A stretch of DNA of 51,721 bases from an uncultured Rubritalea sp. (GTDB taxonomy: Bacteria; Verrucomicrobiota; Verrucomicrobiia; Verrucomicrobiales; Akkermansiaceae), in contig CAKZNV010000133.1 of NCBI GenBank assembly GCA_937132085.1, positions 1 through 51,721 on the forward strand, read 5' to 3'. A program made the translations under genes and the position numbers. The notes under the pieces were generated by a model, which saw only the letters and a program-made list of their open reading frames with translations, did no database searches and was not told the DNA's origin. This document shows, one piece after another, positions 8,397 through 16,790 of the stretch (position 1 is the first letter of the stretch; every line of letters starts with the position of its first letter).

Positions 8397-9455
8397 ATGC
8401 ACCCGTTAGCAGACATAAGGGGATTACTCCAATATGTTCCTCAATTCAGAGGCAAAGTTTTTGTGCTTGAGATTGACTGGGCATCACAAAATGATGCGAT
8501 TAAGGCTGAGGTTCTGATGGATCTAGTAGCTCTTCAGTCAATCGGTGTGAAGCTAGTGTTGTCGATGAGTGAAGCTCAGGCGGATGATTTTTTTGATTAC
8601 TCTTCTGAGGTTGAACTACGAGTTTCAGCTACAGTAAAGTCCGTGGATGACTCCGCGATAAAAGAGATTTTAAACCGTGGGCAGGCAGTGATCGTGACTA
8701 GGGGTGCTGATCTATTTGATGATGGATTGATCGATTTATCTATCCAGTTAAATGCGGGGAAAATGATTTTAGTGTCAGATGGAGCAATGATCAAAGGTAA
8801 GGATGGTGAGGTAGTGAAATTCATCCATATCAGTGATCTGAGTGGTGATCTGAGCAACCGTATTCTTAGCCAAGCAGCTAAAGCGTGCAGCGAAGGTGTG
8901 CCACGTATTCATCTGTTAGAGGGGAATCGTCATGGAGTGATCGTGGACGAGCTGTTCTCTTCTGAAGGTGTAGGGACTATGATCTACAAAGATAGCTATA
9001 GATCTATTAGAAAGATCGTTGAGGACGATATTTCCGAGATGCTTTCAATGATTGGTAGATCTGTTAGAAACACACATTTAGTTCCTAGAACGTATGAAGA
9101 TGTTAGAGATCGGCTCAGTGCTTACTATGTTATGGAAGTGGATGAGAACGCCGTAGGATGCGTTGCACTGTATGAATATGATGACTGTGCTGAAATAGCT
9201 TGTCTGTATGTGAAGCGTTCCCATGAAGGCATTGGTTACGGAGCTGATATGGTGGAGTTTATCCATGAGATAGCTCGTAAGAAAGGGATCAAGGAAGTGT
9301 TTGCTTTGAGTAATAGAGCTGCAGATTTTTTCCAGAATAGATTAGGCTATAGTCCAATGAATCTAGAAGACCTACCTGAGTCACGCTATCAGCTCCTTAG
9401 AGAAAGCGGGCGAGATTCTCAAGCGTTCATCAAGCTACTTGATAATGATCACTAG
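8397..9455 (+). CDS. argA: N-acetylglutamate synthase-like protein (short amino-acid-kinase domain + GNAT)
   Basis: Probable first enzyme of arginine synthesis, acetylating glutamate with acetyl-CoA. The linker RIHLLEGNRHGVIVDELF followed by EGVGTMIY, the GNAT core EIACLYVKRSHEGIGYG and the end LPESRYQLLRESGRDS are all typical of ArgA. The N-terminal amino-acid-kinase-like domain is only about 200 residues, and the whole protein is 352 against about 430-450 for classical ArgA, so the kinase-like part is reduced. That domain normally binds arginine for feedback inhibition, so control may differ here. It starts six bases after the preceding conserved gene. Its last 21 bases overlap the end of the convergent minus-strand gene. 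Confidence 0.8.
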   Translation: MHPLADIRGLLQYVPQFRGKVFVLEIDWASQNDAIKAEVLMDLVALQSIGVKLVLSMSEAQADDFFDYSSEVELRVSATVKSVDDSAIKEILNRGQAVIVTRGADLFDDGLIDLSIQLNAGKMILVSDGAMIKGKDGEVVKFIHISDLSGDLSNRILSQAAKACSEGVPRIHLLEGNRHGVIVDELFSSEGVGTMIYKDSYRSIRKIVEDDISEMLSMIGRSVRNTHLVPRTYEDVRDRLSAYYVMEVDENAVGCVALYEYDDCAEIACLYVKRSHEGIGYGADMVEFIHEIARKKGIKEVFALSNRAADFFQNRLGYSPMNLEDLPESRYQLLRESGRDSQAFIKLLDNDH

Positions 9456-10460
9456 TGCTCTGTGGTCACTGGCTGTATCTCCACGTGGTGTGTCTAATAC
9501 ATAAGATTTCTTCTGAACTATTTTAGGTAGTAATTGGTCAGAGACGAAGGCAAAGTCAAATCGAGAATAGATATCTTCAGCGGCCCAATATTGAGTCCAT
9601 TTAGTGCCGTCTTCTGCTGCTAGCTCTAGTGGCTTGAGCGAGTTTTTACCATGGTATGGGCCTTTGATGGTCCGGATAGTTTGAGAGCGCTTAGTGTCGT
9701 TCATGTCACCGTATACGAGGAGCATTGGTGGGTTCTGAGCACCTAGTATCTCAGTAGCTCGCTTGCGCAAGATTAGAGCCTCATGGCGTCGGATTACGGC
9801 TTGGTCGTAGTGTTTGACTGGGCGTTTTGATTTTAAATGAGCTCCTAGAAGACGGATGTCGCCGGCGGGAGTGTTAATAGTAGCGTCGAGAAATCCTCGG
9901 CTTACTTTGAATTCTTCGTTTCCTATTTTATAGGAGCGTAGCGGGGAAGGATGCTCAGTGATCGGGAAGCGGGAGAGTAGAGCTAGGCGGCGCACTGGAT
10001 CTTCGCCTGATGTGAGGTATTGGTGTGGAAGATCATGACCTGCTTTTTTCAAGCGGTCTTGGAGATCGTCTAAGTCAGCTTGGTTGCCAATTTCGCAGAG
10101 ACCTAGGACGTCTGGGGTTGTTCTGGCTAGGTTTTCTATTAAATCATCAATTTCAGTTTCTGGCTTAGGTCGAAGTTCTTTGCCTCTGCGCATAGTCAGA
10201 TAATTGCGTATGTTGTAGGCTACGAATCTGACTTCAGTTGTATTTTCTACTTCAGACTTGTTAGGTTGAGGGGCTCTGTCTGTGACCGTTGTTTGCTCAG
10301 ATGCTGATTGTGCTTCATTGTTCCAAGGCGGAGTGCTTGGTTCGTCTTTACAACTAGTGTTGATAAAGGCGAAAGTTAGCAGGAAAAGACCTAAGTAGTG
10401 GGCACAAAAAACCTCACGGAGAAAACTCAGCGAGGTTGAATGTTTTTGTGTTCTGATCAT
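9435..10460 (-). CDS. Endonuclease/exonuclease/phosphatase-family protein, probably exported
   Basis: EEP-fold hydrolase. The visible motifs in order are RFVAYNIRNYL, VLGLCEIGN (metal-binding Glu), LLGAHLKS, VYGDMNDT and the terminal SDHRALVI (catalytic His). The N terminus (residues 1-37) has a hydrophobic stretch ending INTSC, an imperfect lipobox, then a low-complexity linker rich in Ser/Thr/Glu to about residue 70. This points to an exported, perhaps lipid-anchored, nuclease or phosphodiesterase. The substrate is unknown. Its stop lies inside the end of the convergent argA-like gene (21-base overlap). The tatA gene lies 46 bases upstream of its start codon's far side on the same strand, out of the reading order of any obvious pathway. 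Confidence 0.82.
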   Translation of the reverse strand: MIRTQKHSTSLSFLREVFCAHYLGLFLLTFAFINTSCKDEPSTPPWNNEAQSASEQTTVTDRAPQPNKSEVENTTEVRFVAYNIRNYLTMRRGKELRPKPETEIDDLIENLARTTPDVLGLCEIGNQADLDDLQDRLKKAGHDLPHQYLTSGEDPVRRLALLSRFPITEHPSPLRSYKIGNEEFKVSRGFLDATINTPAGDIRLLGAHLKSKRPVKHYDQAVIRRHEALILRKRATEILGAQNPPMLLVYGDMNDTKRSQTIRTIKGPYHGKNSLKPLELAAEDGTKWTQYWAAEDIYSRFDFAFVSDQLLPKIVQKKSYVLDTPRGDTASDHRALVIIIK

Positions 10461-10506
10461 TTTTCTATTAGAGGAAAAGTGATTCAGAATGGTTTGGCAT
10501 GAATGA

Positions 10507-10761
10507 TTATGCTTTATCAGATTTTTCAGCTGCAGGTGCAGATTTTTCTTTCTCTGCTTGTGTTTCAGCTGTTTTTATCTCTCTTTCGAATTCGTCACGT
10601 GCACGCTTGAATTCTCCAGTGCTCTTACCAATGCCTCTAGCTAGTTCAGGGAGTTTCTTTGCTCCGAAAAGTAGTAGAATTATAATGAAAATTGCGGCCA
10701 TTTCTCCACCGCCTAAGCCCATAATGGCTAGTGTGTGTGTGATGTCAGTTATTGCGCTCAT
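10507..10761 (-). CDS. tatA: TatA/TatE-family twin-arginine translocase subunit
   Basis: Small Tat pore-forming subunit. It has one N-terminal membrane helix (about 18-33, GGEMAAIFIIILLLFG), the hinge and conserved FGAKKLPELARGIGKS, then a charged amphipathic helix and an acidic/alanine-rich tail. The length of 84 residues is typical of TatA. The N terminus before the helix is longer than usual (about 17 residues). TatB cannot be fully ruled out but its proline and acidic residues in the helix are absent. No tatB or tatC lies nearby, so the Tat genes are dispersed in this genome. Confidence 0.92.
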   Translation of the reverse strand: MSAITDITHTLAIMGLGGGEMAAIFIIILLLFGAKKLPELARGIGKSTGEFKRARDEFEREIKTAETQAEKEKSAPAAEKSDKA

Positions 10762-10823
10762 AGCTATATTTTATCTTAGTTTACCCGTTTGGCAAGCTTT
10801 ATTACGTCAGCTGAAATCAGATC

Positions 10824-11834
10824 TTACAGACGGTGAGTAGATTTATTTTCCACAGTCGTCACCCTTTTGCGTTTAGAAATAATAGCGACACCTAGTAATA
10901 CGATGAGGACGCCCAGAGCATGCCAGCGGGTGAATGGCTCATGCAGGATGATCACGGCTAGGAATATGGTGAACACTGGGCCAGCTGATCCTAGGATAGA
11001 AGTTTTAGCTGCTCCTATTCTGGAAATGGCCTCAGTAATCATGAAGCTAGGGATGACAGTGCATACGAAGGCTAGAATGGCGGTGTAAATCCAGACTAGG
11101 TTAGAGATGTGCGATAGATCGATAGGGTGACGTGTGAAGTAGTGGATGCAGACGAAGACACTGGAGCCAAGCATGGCGATACTGGTGAATAGGCGGCTGC
11201 CGTATTTCTGGATCATCGGTTTGGCTAAAATGACGTAGCATGAGTAGCTCAATGCTGAGCCTAGCACCAAGAATACGCCGAGTTGAGTGTCTGCTGCATT
11301 AGAGTTCAGAGCTTCTTCATTATACATGATCCAGAGGCCTAGATAACAGAGTAGTAGCGAGGCGAGCGTTTTCTTGGTGAACTTTTCCTTTAAAAAGATA
11401 GCGGCCAAGATGGCAATCATCGTGGGATAGGTGAATAGAGTGAGGCGTTCCAGCTGAGCTGAAATGTAGTTTAATCCCGCTAAGTCTAGAAATGACGCCA
11501 AGTAGTAGCCGAGAAATCCTAGAGCGGAGATTCGTGCTGTTGCTGCCCAGTTTAGGCTGACCTCATTTGTTGAGGAGACTACATATTTACGCAGGTAAAT
11601 GAGCATCGCCACGTAGAATGGCGCTGCGATGATCATGCGTAAGAGCAAAACTTCATCTGTATTTGCGCCCTCTGCATAGGCGAGCTTGATGAAGATGGAC
11701 TTCAGAGCAAACAAGAATGTGCCTCCTATCGCTAATAGGAGGCCGATGCTGTTAGAATGACCCTGAGCTGATGTTTCAGCGCTAGTTTTAGAACTCACAA
11801 GAGCCTGGGGTGCGGGCGAATGGGATGACGTCAC
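10824..11834 (-). CDS. EamA (DMT-superfamily) transporter
   Basis: Ten hydrophobic helices in two related halves, each an EamA domain, mark an inner-membrane metabolite exporter or importer of the drug/metabolite transporter superfamily. Tell-tale parts are [17 protein letters not shown] in the first half and [27 protein letters not shown] in the second. The substrate cannot be deduced. The ATG start places the first 47 bases inside the end of asnS. A GTG at codon 13 (11796-11798) is an alternative giving an 11-base overlap. The first 28 residues are Ser/Ala/Thr-rich and unlikely to be structurally essential, so the later start is credible. Probably co-transcribed with asnS. Confidence 0.88.
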   Translation of the reverse strand: MTSSHSPAPQALVSSKTSAETSAQGHSNSIGLLLAIGGTFLFALKSIFIKLAYAEGANTDEVLLLRMIIAAPFYVAMLIYLRKYVVSSTNEVSLNWAATARISALGFLGYYLASFLDLAGLNYISAQLERLTLFTYPTMIAILAAIFLKEKFTKKTLASLLLCYLGLWIMYNEEALNSNAADTQLGVFLVLGSALSYSCYVILAKPMIQKYGSRLFTSIAMLGSSVFVCIHYFTRHPIDLSHISNLVWIYTAILAFVCTVIPSFMITEAISRIGAAKTSILGSAGPVFTIFLAVIILHEPFTRWHALGVLIVLLGVAIISKRKRVTTVENKSTHRL

Positions 11835-13155
11835 GGATGTTTTTCATGCCTGTGACGAACATCAGCATACGCTCAAATCCCATGCCGAATCCAGCATGTG
11901 GACAAGTTCCGTATTTACGCAGATCCATATACCACCAGTAGTCTTCTTCGCTGAGGTTGTGTTCTTTCATGTTTGCTTGAAGCACGTCCATACGCTCTTC
12001 ACGCTGAGCTCCACCTACGATTTCTCCGATGCCTGGGACCAATAGATCCATAGCAGTCACAGTCTTGCCGTCATCATTGGTGCGCATGTAGAATGGCTTC
12101 ACAGATTTAGGGTAGTTGTAAACTGTAGTTGGGCAGTTGAAATGCTCTTCAGTGAGGTAACGTTCGTGCTCTGACTGGAGGTTGATGCCCCACTCTACAG
12201 GGTATTCGAAGGTCTGGCCGCTGTTCTGGAGAATCTCTACAGCTTCTGTGTATGTGACACGCTGGAATGGTTTTTTCGCTACATGCTTGAGGCGCTCGAT
12301 GAGGCCTTTGTCTACAAACTTGTTGAAGATTTCTAGGTCGCCTTCGTTGTTGTCGAGTGCGTCTTGGACGAGGTATTTTACAAACTCTTCAGCAAGATCC
12401 ATGTCTCCTTCGAGATCACAGAATGCCATCTCAGGTTCGATCATCCAGAACTCACATGCGTGTCTCGTGGTGTTAGAATTCTCTGCTCTGAATGTAGGGC
12501 CGAATGTGTAAATGTTAGAAAGTGCGGTAGCATACGCTTCACCTTCTAGCTGGCCAGAAACAGTGAGGTATGTGGACTTCTTGAAGAAATCGTTTTCAGG
12601 CTTCTGTGGTTTGTCAGAAGCAGGATCTTGTGTGGTGACACGAAACATCTCGCCAGCACCTTCACAGTCAGATGCTGTGATGATTGGTGTGTGGACGTAG
12701 GTGAAATCTCTTTCATCGAAGAATCTGTTCACAGCCTGTGACATGCGTGAACGCATACGGAATACTGCTCCGTAGAGGTTCGCTCTAGGACGAAGGTGAG
12801 AGATAGAGCGCATGAACTCTGGAGTGTGACCTTTTTTCTGAAGAGGATAGTCTTCAGGAGACTCACCGATGAGTTCGAGCGCAGTCGCTTGGATTTCCCA
12901 CTTCTGGCCCTTACCTGGTGACTCGATGAGTTTTCCTGTGATGCCGACCGCGGCACCAGTAGTCATTTTAGCCACATCATCGTATCCGGGAATACCTGCA
13001 TCAGCGATACACTGGATGTTTGCTAAGCATGAGCCGTCGTTCATCTCTAGGAATGAGAATGCTTTGGAGTCACGTCTGGTTCTGACCCAGCCTTTGATGG
13101 TGATAGATTCTTGAGCAGACTCACTAGTGAGAGCTCGCTTGATTAACGTTCGCAT
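11788..13155 (-). CDS. asnS: Asparaginyl-tRNA synthetase
   Basis: Class IIb aminoacyl-tRNA synthetase. The N-terminal OB-fold anticodon domain (about 1-110) begins with [19 protein letters not shown]. Class II motifs follow: motif 2 [21 protein letters not shown] and, at the C terminus, motif 3 in [15 protein letters not shown]. The run FRVTTQDPA and the ending [12 protein letters not shown] are characteristic of AsnRS rather than AspRS. The length of 455 residues is slightly short of the usual 466. It charges tRNA-Asn directly, implying that an amidotransferase route is not needed for Asn. Its 3' end overlaps the EamA transporter start. Confidence 0.96.
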   Translation of the reverse strand: MRTLIKRALTSESAQESITIKGWVRTRRDSKAFSFLEMNDGSCLANIQCIADAGIPGYDDVAKMTTGAAVGITGKLIESPGKGQKWEIQATALELIGESPEDYPLQKKGHTPEFMRSISHLRPRANLYGAVFRMRSRMSQAVNRFFDERDFTYVHTPIITASDCEGAGEMFRVTTQDPASDKPQKPENDFFKKSTYLTVSGQLEGEAYATALSNIYTFGPTFRAENSNTTRHACEFWMIEPEMAFCDLEGDMDLAEEFVKYLVQDALDNNEGDLEIFNKFVDKGLIERLKHVAKKPFQRVTYTEAVEILQNSGQTFEYPVEWGINLQSEHERYLTEEHFNCPTTVYNYPKSVKPFYMRTNDDGKTVTAMDLLVPGIGEIVGGAQREERMDVLQANMKEHNLSEEDYWWYMDLRKYGTCPHAGFGMGFERMLMFVTGMKNIRDVIPFARTPGSCEF

Positions 13156-13280
13156 GGCGATGTCATATCACAGATGACACAGAAAAATATAGCTCTTTTT
13201 TCAGCCTTCATCACTGAGGCTGATATGGATATTGATAAAACCGAATAGTTCAAATCTGCGGTCTGTGGTTTAATAGAAAT

Positions 13281-13754
13281 ATGAATGAACCAGAACAACG
13301 ATACGCTAGAACTTGGCAGGTGAGTTCAACGATTCTCTTGAGCTTGGCAGTCGCTGCTTTTACGTTCATGGTGAGTCTGATAATTTTTATCGCAATAGAT
13401 TGGTCAGATCTGATCAACTACGGTGATGAATACAGCTATATTCTAGCTTCTTTAGTCACGATCATTGTGTTTGGCCTCTTTCTCATTTATAAGTGGAACT
13501 CTTGCGGCTCATCTAAGCTCTACACGGTAGAGCTTATTGTTGGAGCGTTGTTCATCATAGGTGGAGGAATTTATGCGTATTATGGTTACACATTAGATAA
13601 AGCACATGTGCCAACAGGGATGCTCTCAGGATTAGAATTTTTGTTCATGATGCTAATAGGTGTTTACGTCGCATGCGTAGGCGTCTTCGCTGGTCTAGCT
13701 GGCTTCTTAGGTTGGTTGTCTAATCCACGAATGAGAGAGAACCAAAAAGACTAA
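13281..13754 (+). CDS. Four-helix membrane protein of unknown function
   Basis: Unrecognised 157-residue integral membrane protein. Four hydrophobic helices are visible at about 17-40, 52-71, 79-99 and 112-138, with short charged loops and a charged end (RENQKD). No catalytic motif was seen. It stands alone between asnS (divergent) and the GH20 gene. The ATG at 13281 has no Shine-Dalgarno sequence, only an A/T-rich leader. It is probably real because the helices and codon use are regular, but no role can be proposed. Confidence 0.7.
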   Translation: MNEPEQRYARTWQVSSTILLSLAVAAFTFMVSLIIFIAIDWSDLINYGDEYSYILASLVTIIVFGLFLIYKWNSCGSSKLYTVELIVGALFIIGGGIYAYYGYTLDKAHVPTGMLSGLEFLFMMLIGVYVACVGVFAGLAGFLGWLSNPRMRENQKD

Positions 13755-13814
13755 GAGCAAAATAGCTAACTTCTTTTAATGACACGGGTTCATTATGAAG
13801 GGAGGTTTTTAGCT

Positions 13815-13844
13815 TTGACGATACTTTAGGGAATAGCGTTTAAT
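13815..13844 (+). promoter_or_regulatory. Candidate sigma-70-type promoter abutting the GH20 start
   Basis: TTGACG (13815-13820) and TTTAAT (13839-13844) are 18 bases apart. The ATG of the hexosaminidase begins six bases after the -10 box, so the predicted start of transcription falls on or next to the A of ATG. If real, the message would be leaderless. Found by eye; consensus match is moderate. Confidence 0.3.
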
Positions 13845-13849
13845 CGGCT

Positions 13850-16327
13850 ATGATTCGAAATTCACTACTCGCTATCACTAGTCTGCTTCTAACTATGCCA
13901 CTATCGACAGCGGAAACATATTCTCTAGCTGATGCTAAAAATCTGTCGCTTATGAGCTCTGGTTGGAAATCTACACAATCGGGTAAATCCGTTGCAGGTA
14001 GGCCGCTTACTCTAGGGGGAAAAGTTTTTAAAGAGGGACTTGGAACACACGCTCCAGGATCTGGGTTGATTTTGTTAGATGGGAAAGCAGAGAACTTCAC
14101 AGCGACTGTTGGTCTGGATAGTAGTGCGAATGGAATGGTTGAGTTCATTGTGAAAGCTGATAAAAAAGTTGTTTGGAAAAGCGGCTTGCTAAAAAGAGAC
14201 GACGCAGCCAAGGAAATCAACATTCCTCTAACAGGCGTAAAAGAACTCCAACTTCTTGTTACTAATGGTGGAAATGGTAACGGGGGAGATCACGCTAACT
14301 GGTGTAATCCTGAGATCAATTATAACGGTCAAAAACCAGTTTTATCAGCTGTCGGTAGCTGGACGCATATCCATGCTCCTAGTGAACTAGCTAAAGCGAG
14401 AGCCTCACTCATTCCTTATCCAGTGAAAGCTCAGTGGGGTGAAAAAGATTTTACTCTGAATGCAATAGAACTCAGCACGATTGGTGATAAATCCAAGGCA
14501 GACAGTGCGACTAAGGCGCTCACTGGTTTGGCCGTGAGATGGAATACAAAGCTTACTTCGAACGGCAAGAACTCTAATTTAACACTGGTTCAAGAGAAGC
14601 TCAGTGAGAGTTCTAATAAGGAAGCATACAAGTTAGAGGTAACAGAAAAAGGAGTGAAAATCACTGCTAATACTTCTGCTGGACTCTTCTACGGTGTGCA
14701 GACTCTTCGTCAGCTTGCTACTGCCAAAGACGGGCTAGTTACCATTCCTCATTGCTCCATTTTTGATGAACCTGCATTTGAGGTGCGTGGTTTTATGCAT
14801 GATGTCGGCAGAAATTTCATCTCGATCAATGAGCTGAAGAAGCAAGCTGAGACCTTAGCTGCTTATAAGTTGAACATCTTCCATTTCCACCTCACTGACA
14901 CTCCAGCCTTCCGCTTGGAGAGTAAGAAGTATCCTCAGCTAAACTTAGCAAAGAATCAGAGCCGCTGGGCTGGTAAGAACTACAGTATTGAAGAGATGAA
15001 AGACTTTGTGAAGTTCTGTAGTGATCGACACATTACGATCATCCCTGAGCTCGATATGCCAGGTCACAGTGCGTATTTTAACAAGGCATTAGGTTTCGGG
15101 ATGCAGAGTGATCAAGGCGTTAAAGTGCTTAAAGAATTGGTTGATGAGTGGGTTGAGATTTTCCCAGGTAAATGGTTCCACCTAGGAACAGATGAAGTCC
15201 AGCTTACTAGGAAAGGCTTCGTCGAAGAAATGACTTATTATGTTCGCAGCAAAGGAAAGACCACTCTTAGCTGGCACCATGGTTTACACCCGGTTGATGG
15301 CAAGACGATTCACCAATGCTGGAACGACTCTAACACGAAGAACCCAATGATTGATTCATTGGGGTATATCAACACGGATGATCCAGTGATGATACCAAGG
15401 AGCTATTTCTTCCGCCAATACTGCCATGTGGCAAAGGGTAGTAAAAATCACCTTGGTGGTATTCTGTGTTACTGGCCAGATGAGCCAGTAGTGAATCAGG
15501 ATGTGGAGATGCAAATAGCGCCAGTTTATCCAGCGCTCGTTGCCTTTGCTGAAAGAATTTGGCAGGGTAATCCTAATAGCTGGCCAGTGCACAAGAGTGA
15601 GCTTAGCTTCGAAGGCACACCAATGACAGATGGCCCTCGTCACCTTGCATTTGCTGAGTTTGAGAATCGCCTCGCTGCACACCGCGATAAGTTTTTCACA
15701 GACTTCCGACCAGAGTTTTTCCAGTTCGTCAAGAATGCGGACATTCATTGGAAGACCCTTGGGCCTATCGCTATAGAAGGTGATCCTACCAAGATTTTAG
15801 CTCCTGAGAAAGGCTTGAAAGATAGCTACACGATCAATGGAGCTGTCTATAAATGGGAGAATTCATGGGGAGGAACCGTTAGTTTTAAAGAAAACTATGG
15901 ATTAGGAGGAAAGAAGTGGGAAGCAAAGCACACCGCTTATGCTGTGACTCAGATTCATTCTGATTCTGCTCAAGAAATTGATGTTTGGATAAACTTCAGT
16001 CGTAAGTTTCTAGCATGGCCACAGGGAAAAAATCCAGCTCAAGGTAACTGGGCAGGCGCTGGCAGCACGATCTGGGTGAACGGCGAAGTAATCGCCCCTC
16101 CAGTCTGGAAAAAGCCTAATCGCTACCGTGCTCCTATCACTGAGGAAAGCTATGTTTACAGAGCTCCTTCTAAAGTAAAACTAAAGAAAGGCATCAATAC
16201 GATCATCATGAAATCCACCGATGAATTTTACCCATGGACAATTACTTTTGTCCCTCTGAGTAAGAAAGGTGAGGCATTCCGAGAAGCCCCTGGAGTGCGC
16301 TTCATCAAGGATATCAAATTCAAGTAA
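13850..16327 (+). CDS. Secreted GH20 beta-N-acetylhexosaminidase with N-terminal NPCBM-like domain
   Basis: Exo-acting hexosaminidase that removes terminal GlcNAc/GalNAc from chitin- or glycan-derived chains. A signal peptide ends near residue 20 (LLTMPLSTAETYS). An NPCBM-like carbohydrate-binding module follows (about 20-145, with GLGTHAPGSGLILLDG), then the GH20b domain (about 180-290) and the catalytic barrel (about 300-620). The barrel includes HFHLTDTPAFRLE, IPELDMPGHSAYF and HLGTDEVQ with the acid/base pair Asp448-Glu449. The family's usual HxGGDE reads HLGTDE here. A further beta-rich region runs from about 640 to 825. With the minus-strand GH20 at 16791-18830 it makes a pair of hexosaminidases sharing little beyond the catalytic fold. 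A bidirectional terminator follows the gene. Confidence 0.92.
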   Translation: MIRNSLLAITSLLLTMPLSTAETYSLADAKNLSLMSSGWKSTQSGKSVAGRPLTLGGKVFKEGLGTHAPGSGLILLDGKAENFTATVGLDSSANGMVEFIVKADKKVVWKSGLLKRDDAAKEINIPLTGVKELQLLVTNGGNGNGGDHANWCNPEINYNGQKPVLSAVGSWTHIHAPSELAKARASLIPYPVKAQWGEKDFTLNAIELSTIGDKSKADSATKALTGLAVRWNTKLTSNGKNSNLTLVQEKLSESSNKEAYKLEVTEKGVKITANTSAGLFYGVQTLRQLATAKDGLVTIPHCSIFDEPAFEVRGFMHDVGRNFISINELKKQAETLAAYKLNIFHFHLTDTPAFRLESKKYPQLNLAKNQSRWAGKNYSIEEMKDFVKFCSDRHITIIPELDMPGHSAYFNKALGFGMQSDQGVKVLKELVDEWVEIFPGKWFHLGTDEVQLTRKGFVEEMTYYVRSKGKTTLSWHHGLHPVDGKTIHQCWNDSNTKNPMIDSLGYINTDDPVMIPRSYFFRQYCHVAKGSKNHLGGILCYWPDEPVVNQDVEMQIAPVYPALVAFAERIWQGNPNSWPVHKSELSFEGTPMTDGPRHLAFAEFENRLAAHRDKFFTDFRPEFFQFVKNADIHWKTLGPIAIEGDPTKILAPEKGLKDSYTINGAVYKWENSWGGTVSFKENYGLGGKKWEAKHTAYAVTQIHSDSAQEIDVWINFSRKFLAWPQGKNPAQGNWAGAGSTIWVNGEVIAPPVWKKPNRYRAPITEESYVYRAPSKVKLKKGINTIIMKSTDEFYPWTITFVPLSKKGEAFREAPGVRFIKDIKFK

Positions 16328-16351
16328 CCCTCGTGATACTTAGTAAAGAAA

Positions 16352-16384
16352 AAGCCTAAGATCAATATGGCTGATCTTAGGCTT
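16352..16384. terminator. Bidirectional factor-independent terminator
   Basis: Perfect 13-base inverted repeat AAGCCTAAGATCA / TGATCTTAGGCTT with a 7-base loop. It lies between the convergent GH20 and phnA genes, with an A-rich run on the left and T-rich sequence further right, so it can serve both. Confidence 0.8.
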
Positions 16385-16410
16385 GGTGAATTGTTATCTT
16401 TCTTTAGCTC

Positions 16411-16755
16411 TTAGCTAAGAACCTTTTTGACGAACTGTGCCTTTAGGTTGATGGCGATGCCGTTCATTCTGCAGGAGATCTCGTGATCGCCGTCTTGGAG
16501 TGAGATAGGCTTGGACTTGGTGCCGCTCTTAAGGACGTCTGATGATCCTTTGAGTTTGAGGTCCTTGATCATCTGCACTACGTCGCCTTTTTCGAGGACG
16601 TTGCCGAAGGCATCTTTGACGATGCGTTCTTCTGGTGCGTCTTCGTCTGGGAGGCCTTCGATGTCCCATTCGTGACCACAGGTCATACATTCGTGTTTAC
16701 GTGGATGATCGATAACGTCATCCATGGTGCATAGTGGGCAAGAGATCTTAGACAT
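16411..16755 (-). CDS. PhnA/YjdM-family zinc-ribbon protein
   Basis: Small cytoplasmic protein of the PhnA (YjdM) family. Despite the old name it is not part of the C-P lyase core, and its role is unsettled. It has a zinc ribbon at C6-x2-C9 and C23-x2-C26 (SCPLCTMDD, ECMTCGHEW), then the conserved PhnA domain with VKDAFGNVLEKGDVV, MIKDLKLKGSSDVLKSGTK and DGDHEISCRMNGI. The length of 114 residues is typical. It is downstream of the minus-strand GH20 (35 bases apart) and could share its transcript. It is separated from the plus-strand GH20 by the terminator. Confidence 0.92.
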   Translation of the reverse strand: MSKISCPLCTMDDVIDHPRKHECMTCGHEWDIEGLPDEDAPEERIVKDAFGNVLEKGDVVQMIKDLKLKGSSDVLKSGTKSKPISLQDGDHEISCRMNGIAINLKAQFVKKVLS

Positions 16756-16790
16756 GGTCGGAGATAAGCGTAAGTTGATGAGTTAGTAAA

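Noticed and set aside
15356-15748. A 130-codon minus-strand frame inside the first GH20 gene
   Set aside because: Antisense to conserved catalytic-domain sequence; no start context or motif of its own.
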